NCBI RefSeq assembly: GCF_020184175.1
Contig: NC_065530.1
Coordinates: 43,067,260 to 43,131,259 of the forward strand
Direction: 5' to 3'
Length of the DNA stretch: 64,000 nt
From: Aphis gossypii
Lineage: Eukaryota; Arthropoda; Insecta; Hemiptera; Aphididae
The notes beneath the pieces are model-generated. The model saw only the letters and a program-made list of their open reading frames with translations, was not told the origin of the DNA and ran no database searches. The stretch's first letter is position 1; each line of letters opens with the position of its first letter. This document shows, one piece after another, positions 50,901 to 64,000 of the stretch. Both the position numbers and the translations under genes were made by a program.

Positions 50901-52264
50901 TTTTGAATTCATCTATGTAACAATTATCCATCTAAATATTTACATTCAGTATTTGTTAATGAAAATGTTCTTATTTTATTTCCAAGATTAAAGAGACTAT
51001 AATATTTTGATATTACTAACATATTCATCAATAACTTAAATTCTGTGTAATTGTGTATAATACTACAATTAATCACACTATATAAAAATTAAAACCGAAT
51101 CTTATCTGAATTAATATACTATTGCCAAGAATTTAATTAAAATTGTAATCTTTTGACTATTTGACCGTTGAACTAAAGAATACAGCATAATATTGGTTCT
51201 GTGCAATCTGTATCTCGCGATAATACTAGAGTTAATTTTAATAGGTTTACAATACGTGTCTAACAAAAGTGAACGAAAATCAAAAGAATAATCGAGAATC
51301 CAAGTTAAACAGTTGATTGAACCATACATTATAATAAAATACGAATATTTAGGTACAACCGCTTTAATTGCAATAATAAATAATAATGATGAGTATGTAT
51401 ACGTGATAAAATCTCTATAATCTGAAGGTCTGCATATTTTCCGTAAGTCGATTAAGCATAATTATTATATATTTTATTCATATTGTTATGGTTAGGTATT
51501 TGGTTAGAAGTTAGTACTTAGTATTTTAATGATTTTATTCATTTATACGTAATCGAATACGACAATTAAATAATAATACAGAATACAGATATCTTAATTT
51601 TCAATAGAAATATTTAAAAATTAAAGGCAACGACCGCCGCTTGACCGTCAGTATTGTTAATCCCATTGTTTTCTACACTGTACTGAAATCCTAAGTATCC
51701 TTGAAATTTTCCCGCCATCCAATTTTATCGCTCCCGGCTTTCTGGCATTTCAACTAAAATATATTCCACGACTAGTACTTACTTTAGTCCGGCTAGTCTG
51801 CAATAATATTGTCTGACCGGTGGCTGCCGGCTGACTACGATTGTGTGGTCATTGAATCTTAATCAGTGTATCATCCTCGGATCCGATTCGATCTCACATC
51901 ACAGCGCAATTTTTCGATCGAAATATCTAATCTACTCACCTATCACCTCATCGTCACACGTGGACCTGTTGCACGTCGGCGAGCTGAGCACACCGGTTTC
52001 TTTCGCACATGTCCAACAGATCTTCACTGGTTGGAACACGTATTGGAAATCATTTTCAACTTGGTCTTCAACCAGTATCATATATTCATATGTTATGGAA
52101 ATTGTCGTTATTAATTAATTTTGGATAAAAATTTAAAATCTTAAGTATAATTCTTAAACGCCTACAGGTAAATCATTGTTGATTAATGCTTGTGTTTGAA
52201 TTTGTTTTAAAACGTTCTTTAATTTTAAACTGTACCTATCAATTAATATTTGATTATTTTCAGA
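47945..52264. other. egghead 3' region and PFAS upstream region
   Basis: No gene is supported in this stretch. The first 1.5 kb is likely egghead 3' UTR; aataaa signals occur, for example near 49462. An (at)n microsatellite lies near 50440-50460. From about 51640 base composition rises and CpGs appear, marking the probable PFAS promoter and leader. A donor (ctacag then gtaaat, at 52168) and the acceptor tttcag ending at 52263 suggest a 96-bp 5' UTR intron. Short ORFs at 51843-52118 have no family resemblance. Confidence 0.5.
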
Positions 52265-55200
52265 ATGGCTATTATACAATATTTTCGAAAGATACAGAAT
52301 CTACCGATTCGAGAATCTCATAAAGTTTTGAACCTTAAATCAATATCTAAAGATATATTAGACATTCAAATTGAACAATGTTTTTACATTGACATTGGGG
52401 AACATAAAAATGTGTCTACGGAAGAATTAAAGAAATTAGAATGGTTATTAACGGATCCATTAAATCGTAATGGACTATCTAAGAGCAAATGTCTAGATAA
52501 AAAAGATAATAATAGTATTTTGATTGAAATTGGCCCCAGGTAGTATTTAACATACAAAATTTTTAATATTTATTACTCAAAATAGTAAAAATAGTATTTA
52601 ATGTGGTATAATTTAATTTTAGATTGAATTTTTCAACACCTTTTTCAAGCAATGTTTTATCTATTTGTAAATCAATCAATTTGAACTTTGTTAGACGTTT
52701 AGAAAAATCTACTCGGTATTTAATAACATTTACAAACAGCCATATTTTAACTGATGAATTGACTCAAGAGGTTTTGTTTTGATTATTATACTATTATACT
52801 TTTATATGCTCAATTTTATTTGTATTTAATTGGATTATTTATATTAATATTTTACAGTTAACTACTGCTTTATACGATAAAATGACCGAAACGGTTTATA
52901 CATCTCCTTTGCAATCATTTAAAAGTCAAGACATTAAGGAAAGTTGGTATGAAGTTGATATACTTGGCAGAGGTGTTGAAGCTATGATTGAAGTCAATAA
53001 AAAACTTGGTTGGTTAATATAAAAATTACATATTGATTGATAGTATAATAATACTCAAATACTATTTTATATGGTAGTATTTATAACAAAACTGACTTAA
53101 AGAACTTAATTTTGATAATTATTGTTTACATTATTAAAAACATTGTCATTGGTTGTATTTATTTGTTTTATAATTTATACATATTATTTATTTAATTTAG
53201 TATTTATTAATGAAATTGTAGGTTTGGCATTTGATGAATGGGATATTGAAAATTATACTAACATGTTTTTAAAATCCAACCGCAATCCTACTACTGTAGA
53301 ATGTTTTGATTTAGCTCAATCAAATTCTGAACACAGTCGTCATTGGTTTTTTAAAGTAGGTATATAAAATATTTTTTAATTTTTACAATAATCTATTAAT
53401 TTATTTTCCTATAGGGTGAATTAATTATAAATGGAGAGTCAATAAATATGTCATTGTTAGATATGATTATTGAAACACAACATTTTTCAAATCCTAATAA
53501 TGTTATTAAGTTTAATGACAATAGCAGGTTTGTAATATCATTCACTGTAATTTATCTAGTTCAATGATTTATTCATTTTTGTTTTATATTTTCAGTGCTA
53601 TTATTGGATTTAAAGTCAAACAAATTAAACCTACAAAACCAACTGAGCCCAGTCATTATATTTCTGAGTTATTAAATTTAAATTTAGTATTTACTGCTGA
53701 AACTCATAATTTTCCTACTGGAGTTGAACCATTTAGGTATTTTACCTAAAAGTTAATTAAGAAACAGTAAAATAATTTAGATATATTATTTATAGTGGAG
53801 CGTCTACTGGTACAGGAGGAAGAATTAGAGATGTGCAGGGTGTAGGAAGAGGTGGAAATTGTATTGCTGCTACTGCAGCTTATTGCGTGGGCAATTTATT
53901 CATTCCTGGTATATTTTTGACTTTTTTACTACACATTTTAATTTTTTAATTTTGTTTATTATGATTTGACTGCTGAATAGAGGTGGTACAATAAGTATGC
54001 ATATTAACCATGGAGATTTTTTTAAAATGTATCTATGCATTTTGAAAATTTAATAGTTCAAAAAATTATTTTCTGTAAGATTTATTCCACTATAATTGGT
54101 CAAAGAGACAATTGTCAAATTGCCACCTGTACTTGTTACCTCTGTCGGCAAGACTTTTTGTGTTGACAGACAAATTTAATGATTAAATGTACATATTTTT
54201 ATTATTTTAAGAATTGATATTGGCGTTTTTGAAGTTATTTATGTGTTATAAATTAAAAGTATATCAGTCATATATATTAAAATTAATTAATCATTATAAA
54301 ATCAATTTTAATTGATTAAAATTATGTGTTAATTATATTCTAGGTTATGATTTGCCATGGGAAGAAAAATCATTTATTTATCCCCAAAATTTTGCCAGTC
54401 CACTTAGAATACTTATTGAAGCTTCTAATGGTGCTTCAGATTATGGAAACAAATTTGGTGAACCTGTTATTAGTGGTTTTGTTCGGTCATTTGGTATGAT
54501 CGCAAATAATGAACGTCGCGAGTGGATCAAACCTATTATGTTTACTGGTGGACTGGGCACAATGCTGGCTGAGTTTACTACTAAACTTACACCATATGAA
54601 GGATTACAAGTGGTGAAAATTGGAGGACCAGTTTACAGAATTGGCTTAGGTGGAAGTTCAGCAAGTTCATTCCAAGTTCAGGGAGTAAATAAGACTAGTT
54701 TAGAATTTGATGCTGTCCAAAGAGGTGATCCAGAAATGGAACAAAAAATGAATAGAGTTGTTAGAGCTTGTATTGAAAATCCTGGTTATAACCCTATATT
54801 AAGTATTCACGATCAAGGAGCTGGTGGAAATGGTAAATACTAATATACCTATAATAATATTTAACATTACTTTTAACTGTACCATGAAATTATATTTGAT
54901 TTTACAATGTGAGATTTATTTAGGAAATGTATTAAAAGAAATAGTAGAACCAGCTGGTGCTATAATTTTTGCAAATAAATTTGAACTTGGTGATCCTACA
55001 ATTAATGCATTAGAACTTTGGGGAGCTGAGTATCAAGAAAATAATGCTATTCTCTGTGATGAAAAAGATTTAGAATTGTTAAATAAAATTTCTCTGAGAG
55101 AAAGATGCCCAGTATTACCAGTTGGTGTTGTTACTAATGACGGAAAGGTAAACTTAACATATTATTTTTACATTAGACTCATTAGAGCATTTAAGATTAA

Positions 55201-58200
55201 TTGTTTTAATTATTTTTGTATATAATCTAATAGGAATGAATATTTTTATACCTGTTGTTTATCTGGGTAGTACTGTTGATAGCTGAAAAGTACTTTTCAA
55301 AATTAATTATAATTGTTTTGGAATTTTTGTAGGTAATTTTAACTGAAGATGATAATCCTATTTCTGAAAATGGAAAATATCCTGTAAACTTAGATTTGGA
55401 TATGATTTTGAGTAAAGTACCACGTAAAGTTTTCAAACAATCATGGCAACCAAAAAACACAGTACCCATTATGTTACCTAATCTAACAGTTATTGAAGCA
55501 TTGGATAGAGTTTTAAGACTTCCATCTGTAGGTAGTAAAAGGTATCTGACAAACAAGGTTGATCGTTCTGTAACAGGTCAAATAGCTCAACAACAATGCG
55601 TTGGCCCATTACATACTCCTCTTAGTGATGTTGCTGTTACTGTTGTTTCATTGTTTGATACGGTAAGATAATAAATAATTTATTTTTTATGATTGCTAAA
55701 AATTTGATATAAATTTAAAGGTCGGAATTGCAACTTCTATTGGCGAACAACCTATTAAAGGTTTACTTAATGCAGGTGTTGGAGCTAGAATGGCGGTAGC
55801 AGAGTCATTGACAAATTTAGTGTTTGCTCCAATTTCATGTTTAGAAGTATAAATTATTCATATTCTATGTATAGATGTTAAATATAAAATTAATTTTTTT
55901 ATGATTATAGGATGTTAAATGTAGTGGTAATTGGATGTGGCCTGCAAAATTACCAGGTGAAGGAGCAGAATTGTTTTATGCTTGTAAAGCTATGTGCGAA
56001 GTAATGAAACAACTTGGAATAGCTATTGATGGCGGTAAAGACTCTTTGAGTATGGCAGCTAAAGTTGGTGAAGAAAATATCAAAGCACCTGGTATTAAGT
56101 TAACATTATTTAATATAATTGAATATTATTGTAAATTAACTATAAACTGTATAATAGGTTCTATAGTCATCTCAACCTATGTTCAATGCGAAGATGTAAG
56201 ATTGGTGATAACTCCTGATCTTAAAGGACCAAGAAAATGTCACAAAAATGAAGAAGCTAGTTACCTTCTGTTTGTAGACTTATCTGGTGGTCAACGACGA
56301 CTTGGTGCTTCTGCTTTGGCCCAATGTTTTGGACAATTAGGCAGCAATGCGCCAGATTTAGATGATCCAAGCCTGTTGAAAAAAGCATTTAAATCTATTC
56401 AAAAACTTATCAAAAGTAAAAAATAAATTCTTTATTATCTATATAAAAAGTAAATTTTGTTATTAAATTTAAATGGTTTCAGACGAAAAATTATTATCTG
56501 GTCATGACATAAGTGATGGTGGGTTAATAACATGTCTCCTAGAAATGGCTTTTGGTGGATACTGCGGATTCAATGTGGATTTGAATCAAATTAAAGATGT
56601 AGCTAGTGAAAATATTATTGATGTATTATTTGCTGAAGAATGTGGTTGGGTTTTAGAAGTAGATGCAAAAAATGTCGATGAAGTGCTTATGGAAATAAAT
56701 GTACCTGTTTATGTTATTGGTCGTACATCAACATATGGTAACAAATCTCGTGTATGTTATTAGAATATTTTATTTTGTATTACAAATAAAAAATTAAATG
56801 TATTTGATAATTTTATGATAGAATAATTAATTATTTTAGTAATTTTTTTTTTTTTAGATTGTAATAGAAAAATCGGGAGAAAAAATTCTTGATATTAAAC
56901 TAACTGAAGTGTTCAAAATGTGGGAAAGTACAAGCTATGAGATCGAAAAAATCCAGTCAAATGTTTTAACAGCTGAAGAAGAATTTAATTCTTTAGAAAA
57001 CCGTTTAGGACCAATTTATTCTTGTGATTTTGAATTAAAAAATGCATTAGTTGTGCCAGGTATGAAGAATACTTAATATATTCAACTAAATATATTTGTT
57101 TATACTTAAGAATGTAGAACTTCATCATAATATATTACTTATCTCGATTATAAACTACCCTATTTTGAGATGCGTTTAAATGTTAACCAACACTTCGAGT
57201 CTTTCTAATTAATAATCCTCGATTTCGTTACAAATACTCCCTGTTATTAAATACATTTTATTTTAGCTCTTAAATGTTAAAAACTGTTTTTCATTCTTAT
57301 TATTATAAAAATCACTATTTATTTCTAAATTTTATCCATTTATTTTCCATATAATTCATGTTATACCCTTAGAATAGTATTTATGAATCGCTCCTAAGTT
57401 TTCAGCTCTTGTAACTATTATCAAATTTACTTTTTATGTTATATATTTTATATTATCAAATAACTATATATTTATCATAAACAAAAAATAAAATGCTTTA
57501 ATTTTTATTTAGATACATCATTGAGAGTGGCTGTTATCAGAGAAGAAGGAACAAATGGTGACCGAGAGATGAGTGCTTCTTTGTTTATGGCTGGTTTTGA
57601 AGTATGGGATATAACTGTCCAAGATCTTTTAAACGAGGCAGTTAACGTTGATCAATTTAGAGGTTTAATTTTCCCTGGAGGTTTTAGTTATGGAGGTATG
57701 GTATTAGAAAATATATTCACTGTGTATACACATATTTTCATTATTAGGTTTGTTTGCTTCCTCAGTTGATTTTTATTCATGTTTCAATAATATATTGTTT
57801 TAATTGGTAATAAATAATAATTCAGCCTGCGCTAGATATTGAATCAGCAACATTAAATATGTGTTTTTTAATTGTTAAACAATTTTTATTTTATTTTTAG
57901 TGATTTATTCTAGTTTTTTAATATGAACTGGAGAACAAACATACAAAAGTGATACATGTTAATATTATATAAGTATTTATAAAGCATTATAATATTTATA
58001 ATTTAATGCCTATTTAGATGTATTGGGTTCAGCCAAAGGTGGGCCGCAAGTTTAGCATTCCATCCCAATGTTAAAAAAAGCTTAGAAAGTTTCATGTCTA
58101 AAAAGAATACATTCAGCTTAGGAGTATGCAATGGTTGTCAACTAATGTGTAATCTTGGATTAGTTGGTAATTTTTTTTTTAATTTTTCTGTTTCATATAA

Positions 58201-61200
58201 ATAATTTAAAAATGTATGTATAGTCAAATATAAACATTAATTTTAGGTGAAATTAATGAAAGCAATTCTTTAAATATTGATGATCCTCCTGTAATAATGT
58301 GCCATAACAAGTCTGGAAGATATGAAAGTCGTTTTAGTACAGTTAAAATAAATCCTTCAAAGGCTATTATGTTCAAAGATATGGATGAAAGTATACTTGG
58401 AGTATGGATTGCTCATGCTGAAGGTAATTAATTTGAAAAATATGTTGTAACACAAAAATACACTATACATTTTACCTATTCAACAAGTTCTAATAAAGTT
58501 AAAACAATTTTACAATTATAGCACTTATATTTATTAGCTTAAATAAGTTAGTATTTATTATTAATCTAATATTATGATATTTTTAAATGCAAAAATTTAA
58601 TATATTGATTACATTTTAGGTCGTTTTGAATTCCGAAATTCAGATGTTAAAAATGCTCTTGCTATCAATAATTGTATTCCCATTACATTTGTTGATGATC
58701 AAAATATGCCAACTGAAAAATATCCAATGAATCCTAATGGTTCTCCTGGTAAGCGATAAAATTCTAGTTCAATTTTGTATTATTTATCCAATTATCTTTA
58801 AGAAAACATTTGAAGATATGTATACTTTGTTCAAGTTAAGAAACACATTTGTCAACTACTAGTTTTTGTTTGCCCATGTCAGGAAACAGTGAAATATGCA
58901 CTTGTCTTTCTCCTGGGTTAATCTTTCATGTGTCTACTGCTGTGTAGTTTAGCTATATTCCTGCACATTAGTTAATTCAGTTTATTTTATTTTTTTTTTG
59001 TTAATTCAATTAATTATTGGCTGTGCTTTTGAACTTGAATAAAATATATAAGTTCTATCCTATTCGCAGCTTTTTATAGTAAAGATTAGGCAACCTATAT
59101 AGTCTCAAAATTCTAAAAAATTCATTCATTGAGACGTTGCTTTTCCATGAAATATTTTTATAGCACAACATCGGATTGATACATAAGTACTTTATAGTAT
59201 TACACATATATAAAAAAGGGGGAATAAATGTTTTAATTACATAATTTCAATTAATTTTCAAAAAATAATTTTATTTTTGAATTAAATTTTATAATAATTA
59301 TGTAATGCCTATATTATAATTAATATTTAAAATGTTCAAAGAATCCTGATTTGCTTTTTTTTTTTTATGATCATCTAAAATTTTAACCACGGTGAAATCA
59401 ATTATTTTGATGAATGTAATTATAACCTATTGTTTACTGTTTATAATTATCCATATTTTATCTATTAAAACTTCAAATTGTAATCCAAGGTCGATATCAA
59501 TAAATAAAAATATATAGTTTTATTTTAATTAAATTAATTTTAAAAACCTTAACTCGTCATTGATTTACTTTTAAGCAAAAAAAAAAACTATGAAAACATA
59601 AAACATTGTTCATGCAGTATGTTAATGTATGTGTTTTAAAAAATGTCTGTCCGGAAGCTGCCATATGTGTTGTCATACTTTCATACCATAAACTACTTCA
59701 AAAATATATACTTTAATGTATTTACTATTAAATATATTATTACTGTATACTTAATTACCAGTAGAAAAATTTAAAATACCAGGAAGTTGCTCTGTAGTAT
59801 AGTAGTTGTTGAATATACCTTGTCATTGAGTAGATCATAATAATTGATGTGTTAAATTTGAATTCAATGATTAATGATAATACAACAATTCTGAGTGGAA
59901 ACATTCAGTCAGCTTATATTTTCAAAAGATATTTTATTATTTATTTATTTTACTAATTGTAATTGATTAATTTTCCTATTAGTGATATGATAGGTTAAAT
60001 TAATATTTTCTAAAAACAAATCATATTATATATAATTGTTATATTATTTCATTGAAAATTACTAGCTGTTATTAACATATACATTTGTAGATACTGTTTT
60101 ACTTTAGAATGATATGTATGATGTGTATGTTACAATATAAGCTTAAATAATGAATCTAAATATTTTGAAAATATTATTATATAAATAAAGGCAGCAATGA
60201 AAAGTTGTAAATCCTTTTAAATAATATTTATATTCAAATCTTTAGTTAAAATTGTTATTCTTCATTTAAACATTCAACTTTGATTAAATTTAAACTTGAA
60301 ATTTATATTGGAGTTTAATTATGTTTCATGAAAAACGTTTGATAACATTTTCAATCTTTAACTATTAAAATATAATATTTAATACATTTTGAACCAAAAA
60401 ATAATGTGTTCATTTTTCATGCTCGTAAATATATCAAATTTTAAACTCATAGAAACAATTATCCTCATATACTTTCAAAGTTATATAAAATTTAACTTAA
60501 TAATTTTGAAATTTTCATTATGTTTAAAAAATGATAATTTAAGTAATATTGAAATGTTTAAAGTTTTTACTATTATTTGAATTACTATAAAATAACTAAA
60601 ATTGTTGTTTTAAGTGTGAATATTCACTTTTATCAAAATTTGAACTTCAATCACTTTTCAAAAACTTCTGATAGTTAATACCAATTTTTTTTTTGAAAAG
60701 TTTTGACTCACAAGACTCATAATTTATGAGAAATCATAAATCAAAAAATAAGTATCCTTGCAATAATACAATTTCAAATGTATTATTAATTATACCTCAA
60801 ATAGGGCCAGAAACTTGTAAATTATATCATATATTAAAACAATGTAGCAAGTAGTATAAATATTTGATGAAAATTGTTAAAATCTCATTATTTATTTTAG
60901 GTCCTGAACGAAGTGATTATTATTTGATTTTAGAAGGATTATTTTCCAATAATGTTTTTTTTTTTAGTTTTTGTGTCAGTGCTCAACAAAACTTGTCGAA
61001 GTAATGCATCAATTTAAAACTTCAAGGGTGGTTTTCTATGGTAAAGTGAATGTCCTGGGTACATAATAGATGTCTAAAGTAAAAATGTTCCAGTAGTTTT
61101 CAAAAAAATCGAATTTTTTAGATGGTTGTAAGTTGTAACTCAAAACCGAATCAACGTAAAAACTTGAAATTGTCACTAAAAGTTTATATTAGTGTTGTCT

Positions 61201-62601
61201 GTGTACAGTTAAATTTTCAGAGTATGGCTTGTTTTGAGTTATCTATGGACAACTGAAATTTTCGATTTTTTTTTTGTTTTTGAAGTGCCGATAAAAAAAT
61301 TTTGGGTGTCCAAAAAAGTTTTCCATAAGTTTTCTTTCTAGCTATAGAGAAAACCCGGAACCTCATTATAGGAAAAATATTATGAGCGTTTGAATTTTAA
61401 ATTACGTAACGGTAACGATTTATCCACAAACGATTTTCAATATTTGTAATTATTCAAAAAGTATAAGTTGAAGATACTTGCAAATTTCACTAGTTTTTTA
61501 AATTCCCATTTTCTTTACATAATTTAGTTTTTAAAATATTTGGCATATTTTTAAGGCTATTTATAGGCATTTGAAATATTTGTTTTTGTTTAGTTTTTTT
61601 TTTTTTTATAAAATATATCAATAAAAAAATTTGGCTAAGTTAAAAAACCTTAAAATTTAAAATTTAATACAAAGTTCCTCATAATTTAGTCTTATAGAGG
61701 ATTCAAAATTATAAAAATACTTAATGCAAAATTTTTTTTATTAGCGTTAGGTTAGGTTAGGTAGGTTAGATTAGATTAAATAGGTGAAATTCATGAAAAA
61801 TGTTGTATCAGTAGCTAAGAGGGAAAATTTAACACTAGATTTTCCATAAGCTTGGCTTACAATAATTATAAAAGAACTTGGACGTTGGCCTATTTAAAAA
61901 AATTTATATTTAATTTAAATTTTTCCGAAATTCATAAAATAACGATTTACTAGCAAATAATTTTAGATTTTTGTTATAGTTAAAAATAATTAGTCGTATA
62001 GAAACTTGAAACATGTACCAGTTGTTTAAATTGTCATTTTCTGTATTTGATTTAATTTTAGGTCATTAAAACATAAACCACCTTTTTCACCACCCAATTT
62101 AGAGTATATAAATTATCCTAGGCTGATAAATCATCTCCGTATAGAATCGTTATAGAATGATACCTATAATTGGATTCAAATTTAACACATAAATATTAGT
62201 GACCGACTGTAAAGCAGAGCGTTACTCATTTGACCGCTCATTATTTTTTCATTGTGAAATCTATTTAAAAAAAGCTTATCGACCCAAATGTTTTTACTTT
62301 ACTCTTTATATACGTCTTTGCAGAATACCTATACCCTTTGAATTTGCCAATACAAATTCAAAGATTTTTAGTCTCGTATTTGGTTGTTTTTTGTACTCAT
62401 CTATATTATTTTACAGACGGAATAGCCGGTATATGTTCATTTGATGGCAGACATTTGGCTTTAATGCCGCACCCAGAACGAAGTGTATTCTCATGGCAGT
62501 GGCCTTACACGTACGGATTGACAGATGGGCCTAAGGACCATAATAGCGCCCCTTGGATGCAGATGTTTTACAACGCATATGAGTGGTGTTCCCGTAATTA
62601 G
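52265..62601 (+). CDS. PFAS: Phosphoribosylformylglycinamidine synthase, with apparent frameshift
   Basis: Twenty exons: 52265-52539, 52623-52770, 52858-53008, 53222-53355, 53415-53527, 53596-53736, 53796-53908, 54344-54832, 54924-55147, 55333-55662, 55721-55846, 55911-56091, 56158-56415, 56483-56751, 56858-57059, 57513-57695, 58018-58166, 58247-58423, 58620-58748, 62417-62601. The enzyme (FGAR amidotransferase, Ade2 in flies) converts FGAR, ATP and glutamine to FGAM, step 4 of de novo purine synthesis, in the cytosol. LAQSNSEHSRHWFFKG, TAETHNFPTGV, GGRIRDVQGVGRGG, SIHDQGAGGN, HDISDGG and the glutaminase GVCNGCQLM with PHPE are in order. Exon 17 is one base short after AKG (58038-58039), which shifts frame to a TAG at 58053; all other junctions keep phase. 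Otherwise about 1325 aa would result, near human 1338. Confidence 0.93.
59780..59935 (-). repeat. Dispersed repeat family, fragment D
   Basis: It shares gtgttaaatttgaattcaatga and a following ttctgagtgg motif with the other copies, in reverse orientation, preceded by a ttgctctgtagtatag segment comparable to the gctctgctgtaca landmark of copy C. Confidence 0.55.
61000..62250 (+). repeat. Dispersed repeat family, copy E
   Basis: It contains tgagttatctatggacaac, aaccacctttttcacc, taggctgataaatcatct, ttggattcaaatttaacac and gtaaagcagagcgttactc, which match internal and right-end landmarks of copies A and C. The left end cannot be placed exactly. Confidence 0.6.
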
Positions 62602-63104
62602 TCGAACAAAACGTTCATGGGTTAACCTTTTTGTTGTTGAAAAATATATTTTTTTAGTTACAAAAAAAAAACCATTGGAACGACGTATATAATAATATAG
62701 TTGTGTTTGTAATAAATATACAAGTAAATCTATTTACGTACAATATATGTATTATTATTATTTGTAAAAAAAACCGATAATAACATGTTTTTGTTTTTTT
62801 CGACCTATACGCTTCATCACACATTGTCTTAGGCTTTTCTTGACAGACCTTTGTGTACGATTTTTGTTTCATCTAGTAGTGGTATTACTCATAATATAAG
62901 GTCATTAGATTATCAATATGGCAGCCGTTGAGTCGTGTACGTACGTATATAGGTACTTACGTATACATTTATTATTCTTATTTGTACACACGATGATGAA
63001 TCGATGACTGATCGTCGTTCATTGTGTTTTGATCAGTAGTCGCATTCGTACACGTTTATTATACGAATCAGGTATCTACAGCTGTGCAGTGAAATACAGA
63101 CAAC
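62602..63104. other. PFAS 3' end and lipase promoter region
   Basis: PFAS polyadenylation is likely near the aataaa-like run around 62711. The 62930-63060 stretch has more CpG (gtcgtgtacgtacg, atcgatgactgatcgtcg) and probably contains the lipase promoter and leader. No gene seen. Confidence 0.4.
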
Positions 63105-64000
63105 ATGAAGATGATTTTATTTTTTAATTTAATAATATTTTTTAACGTGTTCATTGCTACGATCTCCTCTTCAAATGCGTATATTCCAGACGCATCGTTA
63201 AGTGTGGTAAGAATTACAACATACAAATATACAATTATAAGACGTTTTAAATAGATCCTTTTATTTAACTTATCTCATATGTTTGAAAATTCGTGCTCAC
63301 TTATATAGGAGCCAACGAATTTTTCGTTATTGCTGGAAATGTCTTTGATAACATTTTTTGAAATTGCCCGAAGAGTAACTTTCGCAGTGTGCTCCTATAA
63401 ATCTCTGACTTCTAAATTCGTCAAATTTGTCTTATACCGCTTGATTTTAGTCTTTTTTCTAATCGAAAAGTTCGATTTATGTGTGGACGTTTGGACGTTT
63501 ATTTTCATTGATTATGATTTATGATGACTTCTATAACCAATTTGATAGTTATAAGCCTATAACTTTTCATAGCCCGGACCATTTGATTACGAATAAAAAC
63601 GGTTATCAAAGATGTTTCTAGCCGCAGTTACTAATTCGTTAGAGTAAGTGTTCTGTTTTAAGGTTTTAACTGCAAAGCTATACTTCGAAGAAGATTAAGT
63701 TTATGTATGTGATTTTAATTTGGACACATTTTTAAATACATTTTGTTATTACACATACTTGTGAATTATTGTGATATTTTAAAGTGAACATCTACTAATA
63801 ATAACAAGAGCTTTAATGCCGATTACTTGTATTTATAGCCAAAAATAATTAAACGCCACGGTTATCCGTCTGAAACTCATATCGTAGATACGAAGGACGG
63901 ATATTTATTGGAAGTTCATAGGATACCGCACGGAAAAAACATTAAACAGTACAGAAATTTTCCAGTGTTTTTACAACACGGAGTTGTAGCTAGTTCTGCC
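63105..64000 (+). CDS. Acid lipase (lipase 3-like), 5' part only
   Basis: Exons 63105-63206 and 63839 to beyond the window end; the gene is cut by the window edge. The first exon encodes a secretion signal (MKMILFFNLIIFFNVFIATI) followed by a short spacer. The second begins PKIIKRHGYPSETHIVDT, then KDGYLLEVHRIPHG and PVFLQHGVVASSA. This is the N-terminal signature of the lysosomal/gastric acid lipase family (alpha/beta hydrolases that cleave acylglycerols and sterol esters). The HGVVASS segment forms the oxyanion-side loop; the catalytic Ser, Asp and His lie further downstream and are not seen. The intron is 632 bp. It starts about 500 bp after PFAS, same strand; no link in function is implied. 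Confidence 0.9.

Larger units (their letters stand above)
58749..62416. other. Repeat-filled last intron of PFAS
   Basis: A 3.7 kb intron, far longer than the other PFAS introns. It contains dispersed repeat fragments at 59780-59935 (reverse) and 61000-62250 (forward). No ORF with recognisable product; the frames at 60389-60580 and 62199-62444 are AT-rich chance frames. Confidence 0.6.

Noticed and set aside
51843..52118. Two overlapping ORFs upstream of PFAS
   Set aside because: They overlap in different frames in a CpG-richer promoter/leader region; neither resembles a known protein.
53909..54343. Possible extra exon or element in PFAS intron 7
   Set aside because: The flanking exons join in phase without it and no repeat ends or conserved frame were found.
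1..64000. CRISPR arrays, bacterial operons, tRNA or rRNA genes
   Set aside because: No regular spaced repeats, Shine-Dalgarno-type gene clusters or complete tRNA cloverleafs were seen; the window is eukaryotic with introns.

Overview
This is an AT-rich animal nuclear sequence with short, intron-dense genes, canonical GT-AG introns and many small DNA transposons. Base composition, recurrent 'taggtacctac'-type runs and the repeat families suggest a hemipteran insect, most likely an aphid. That assignment is inference from sequence style and gene content, not a database match.

Layout. Positions 1-3550 are repeat-rich with one unassigned ORF. A ten-exon minus-strand gene (9042-3552) encodes a MULE-type transposase with an N-terminal FLYWCH zinc finger and a C-terminal RING finger. 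All ten exons join in phase. Positions 9043-16877 contain almost only transposon debris and dispersed repeats. Then follow compact housekeeping genes, mostly alternating in strand: NDUFAF7 (+), SURF4 (-), UBL5 (+), uridine-cytidine kinase (-), a 7 kb repeat-rich gap, a DHRS7-like short-chain dehydrogenase (+), mitochondrial ribosomal protein S2 (-), the beta-mannosyltransferase egghead (+), the de novo purine enzyme PFAS (+, 20 exons) and the first two exons of an acid lipase (+, running off the window).

Functions. Most genes are independent cellular functions: complex I assembly, ER export, splicing-related ubiquitin-like protein, pyrimidine salvage, mitochondrial translation, glycosphingolipid synthesis and purine synthesis. 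Neighbouring genes often converge with very short gaps (97 bp between the DHRS7 and MRPS2 stops; 179 bp between UBL5 and UCK).

Points for attention: the intact FLYWCH-MULE-RING gene; an apparent single-base deletion in the glutaminase domain of PFAS; a 32-bp perfect palindrome bounded by 8-bp direct repeats; a tiny retroposed hairpin RNA-like insert with an 11-bp target duplication; and several repeat families present in two or more copies. Exon boundaries were worked out by hand from splice signals, reading phase and family conservation.
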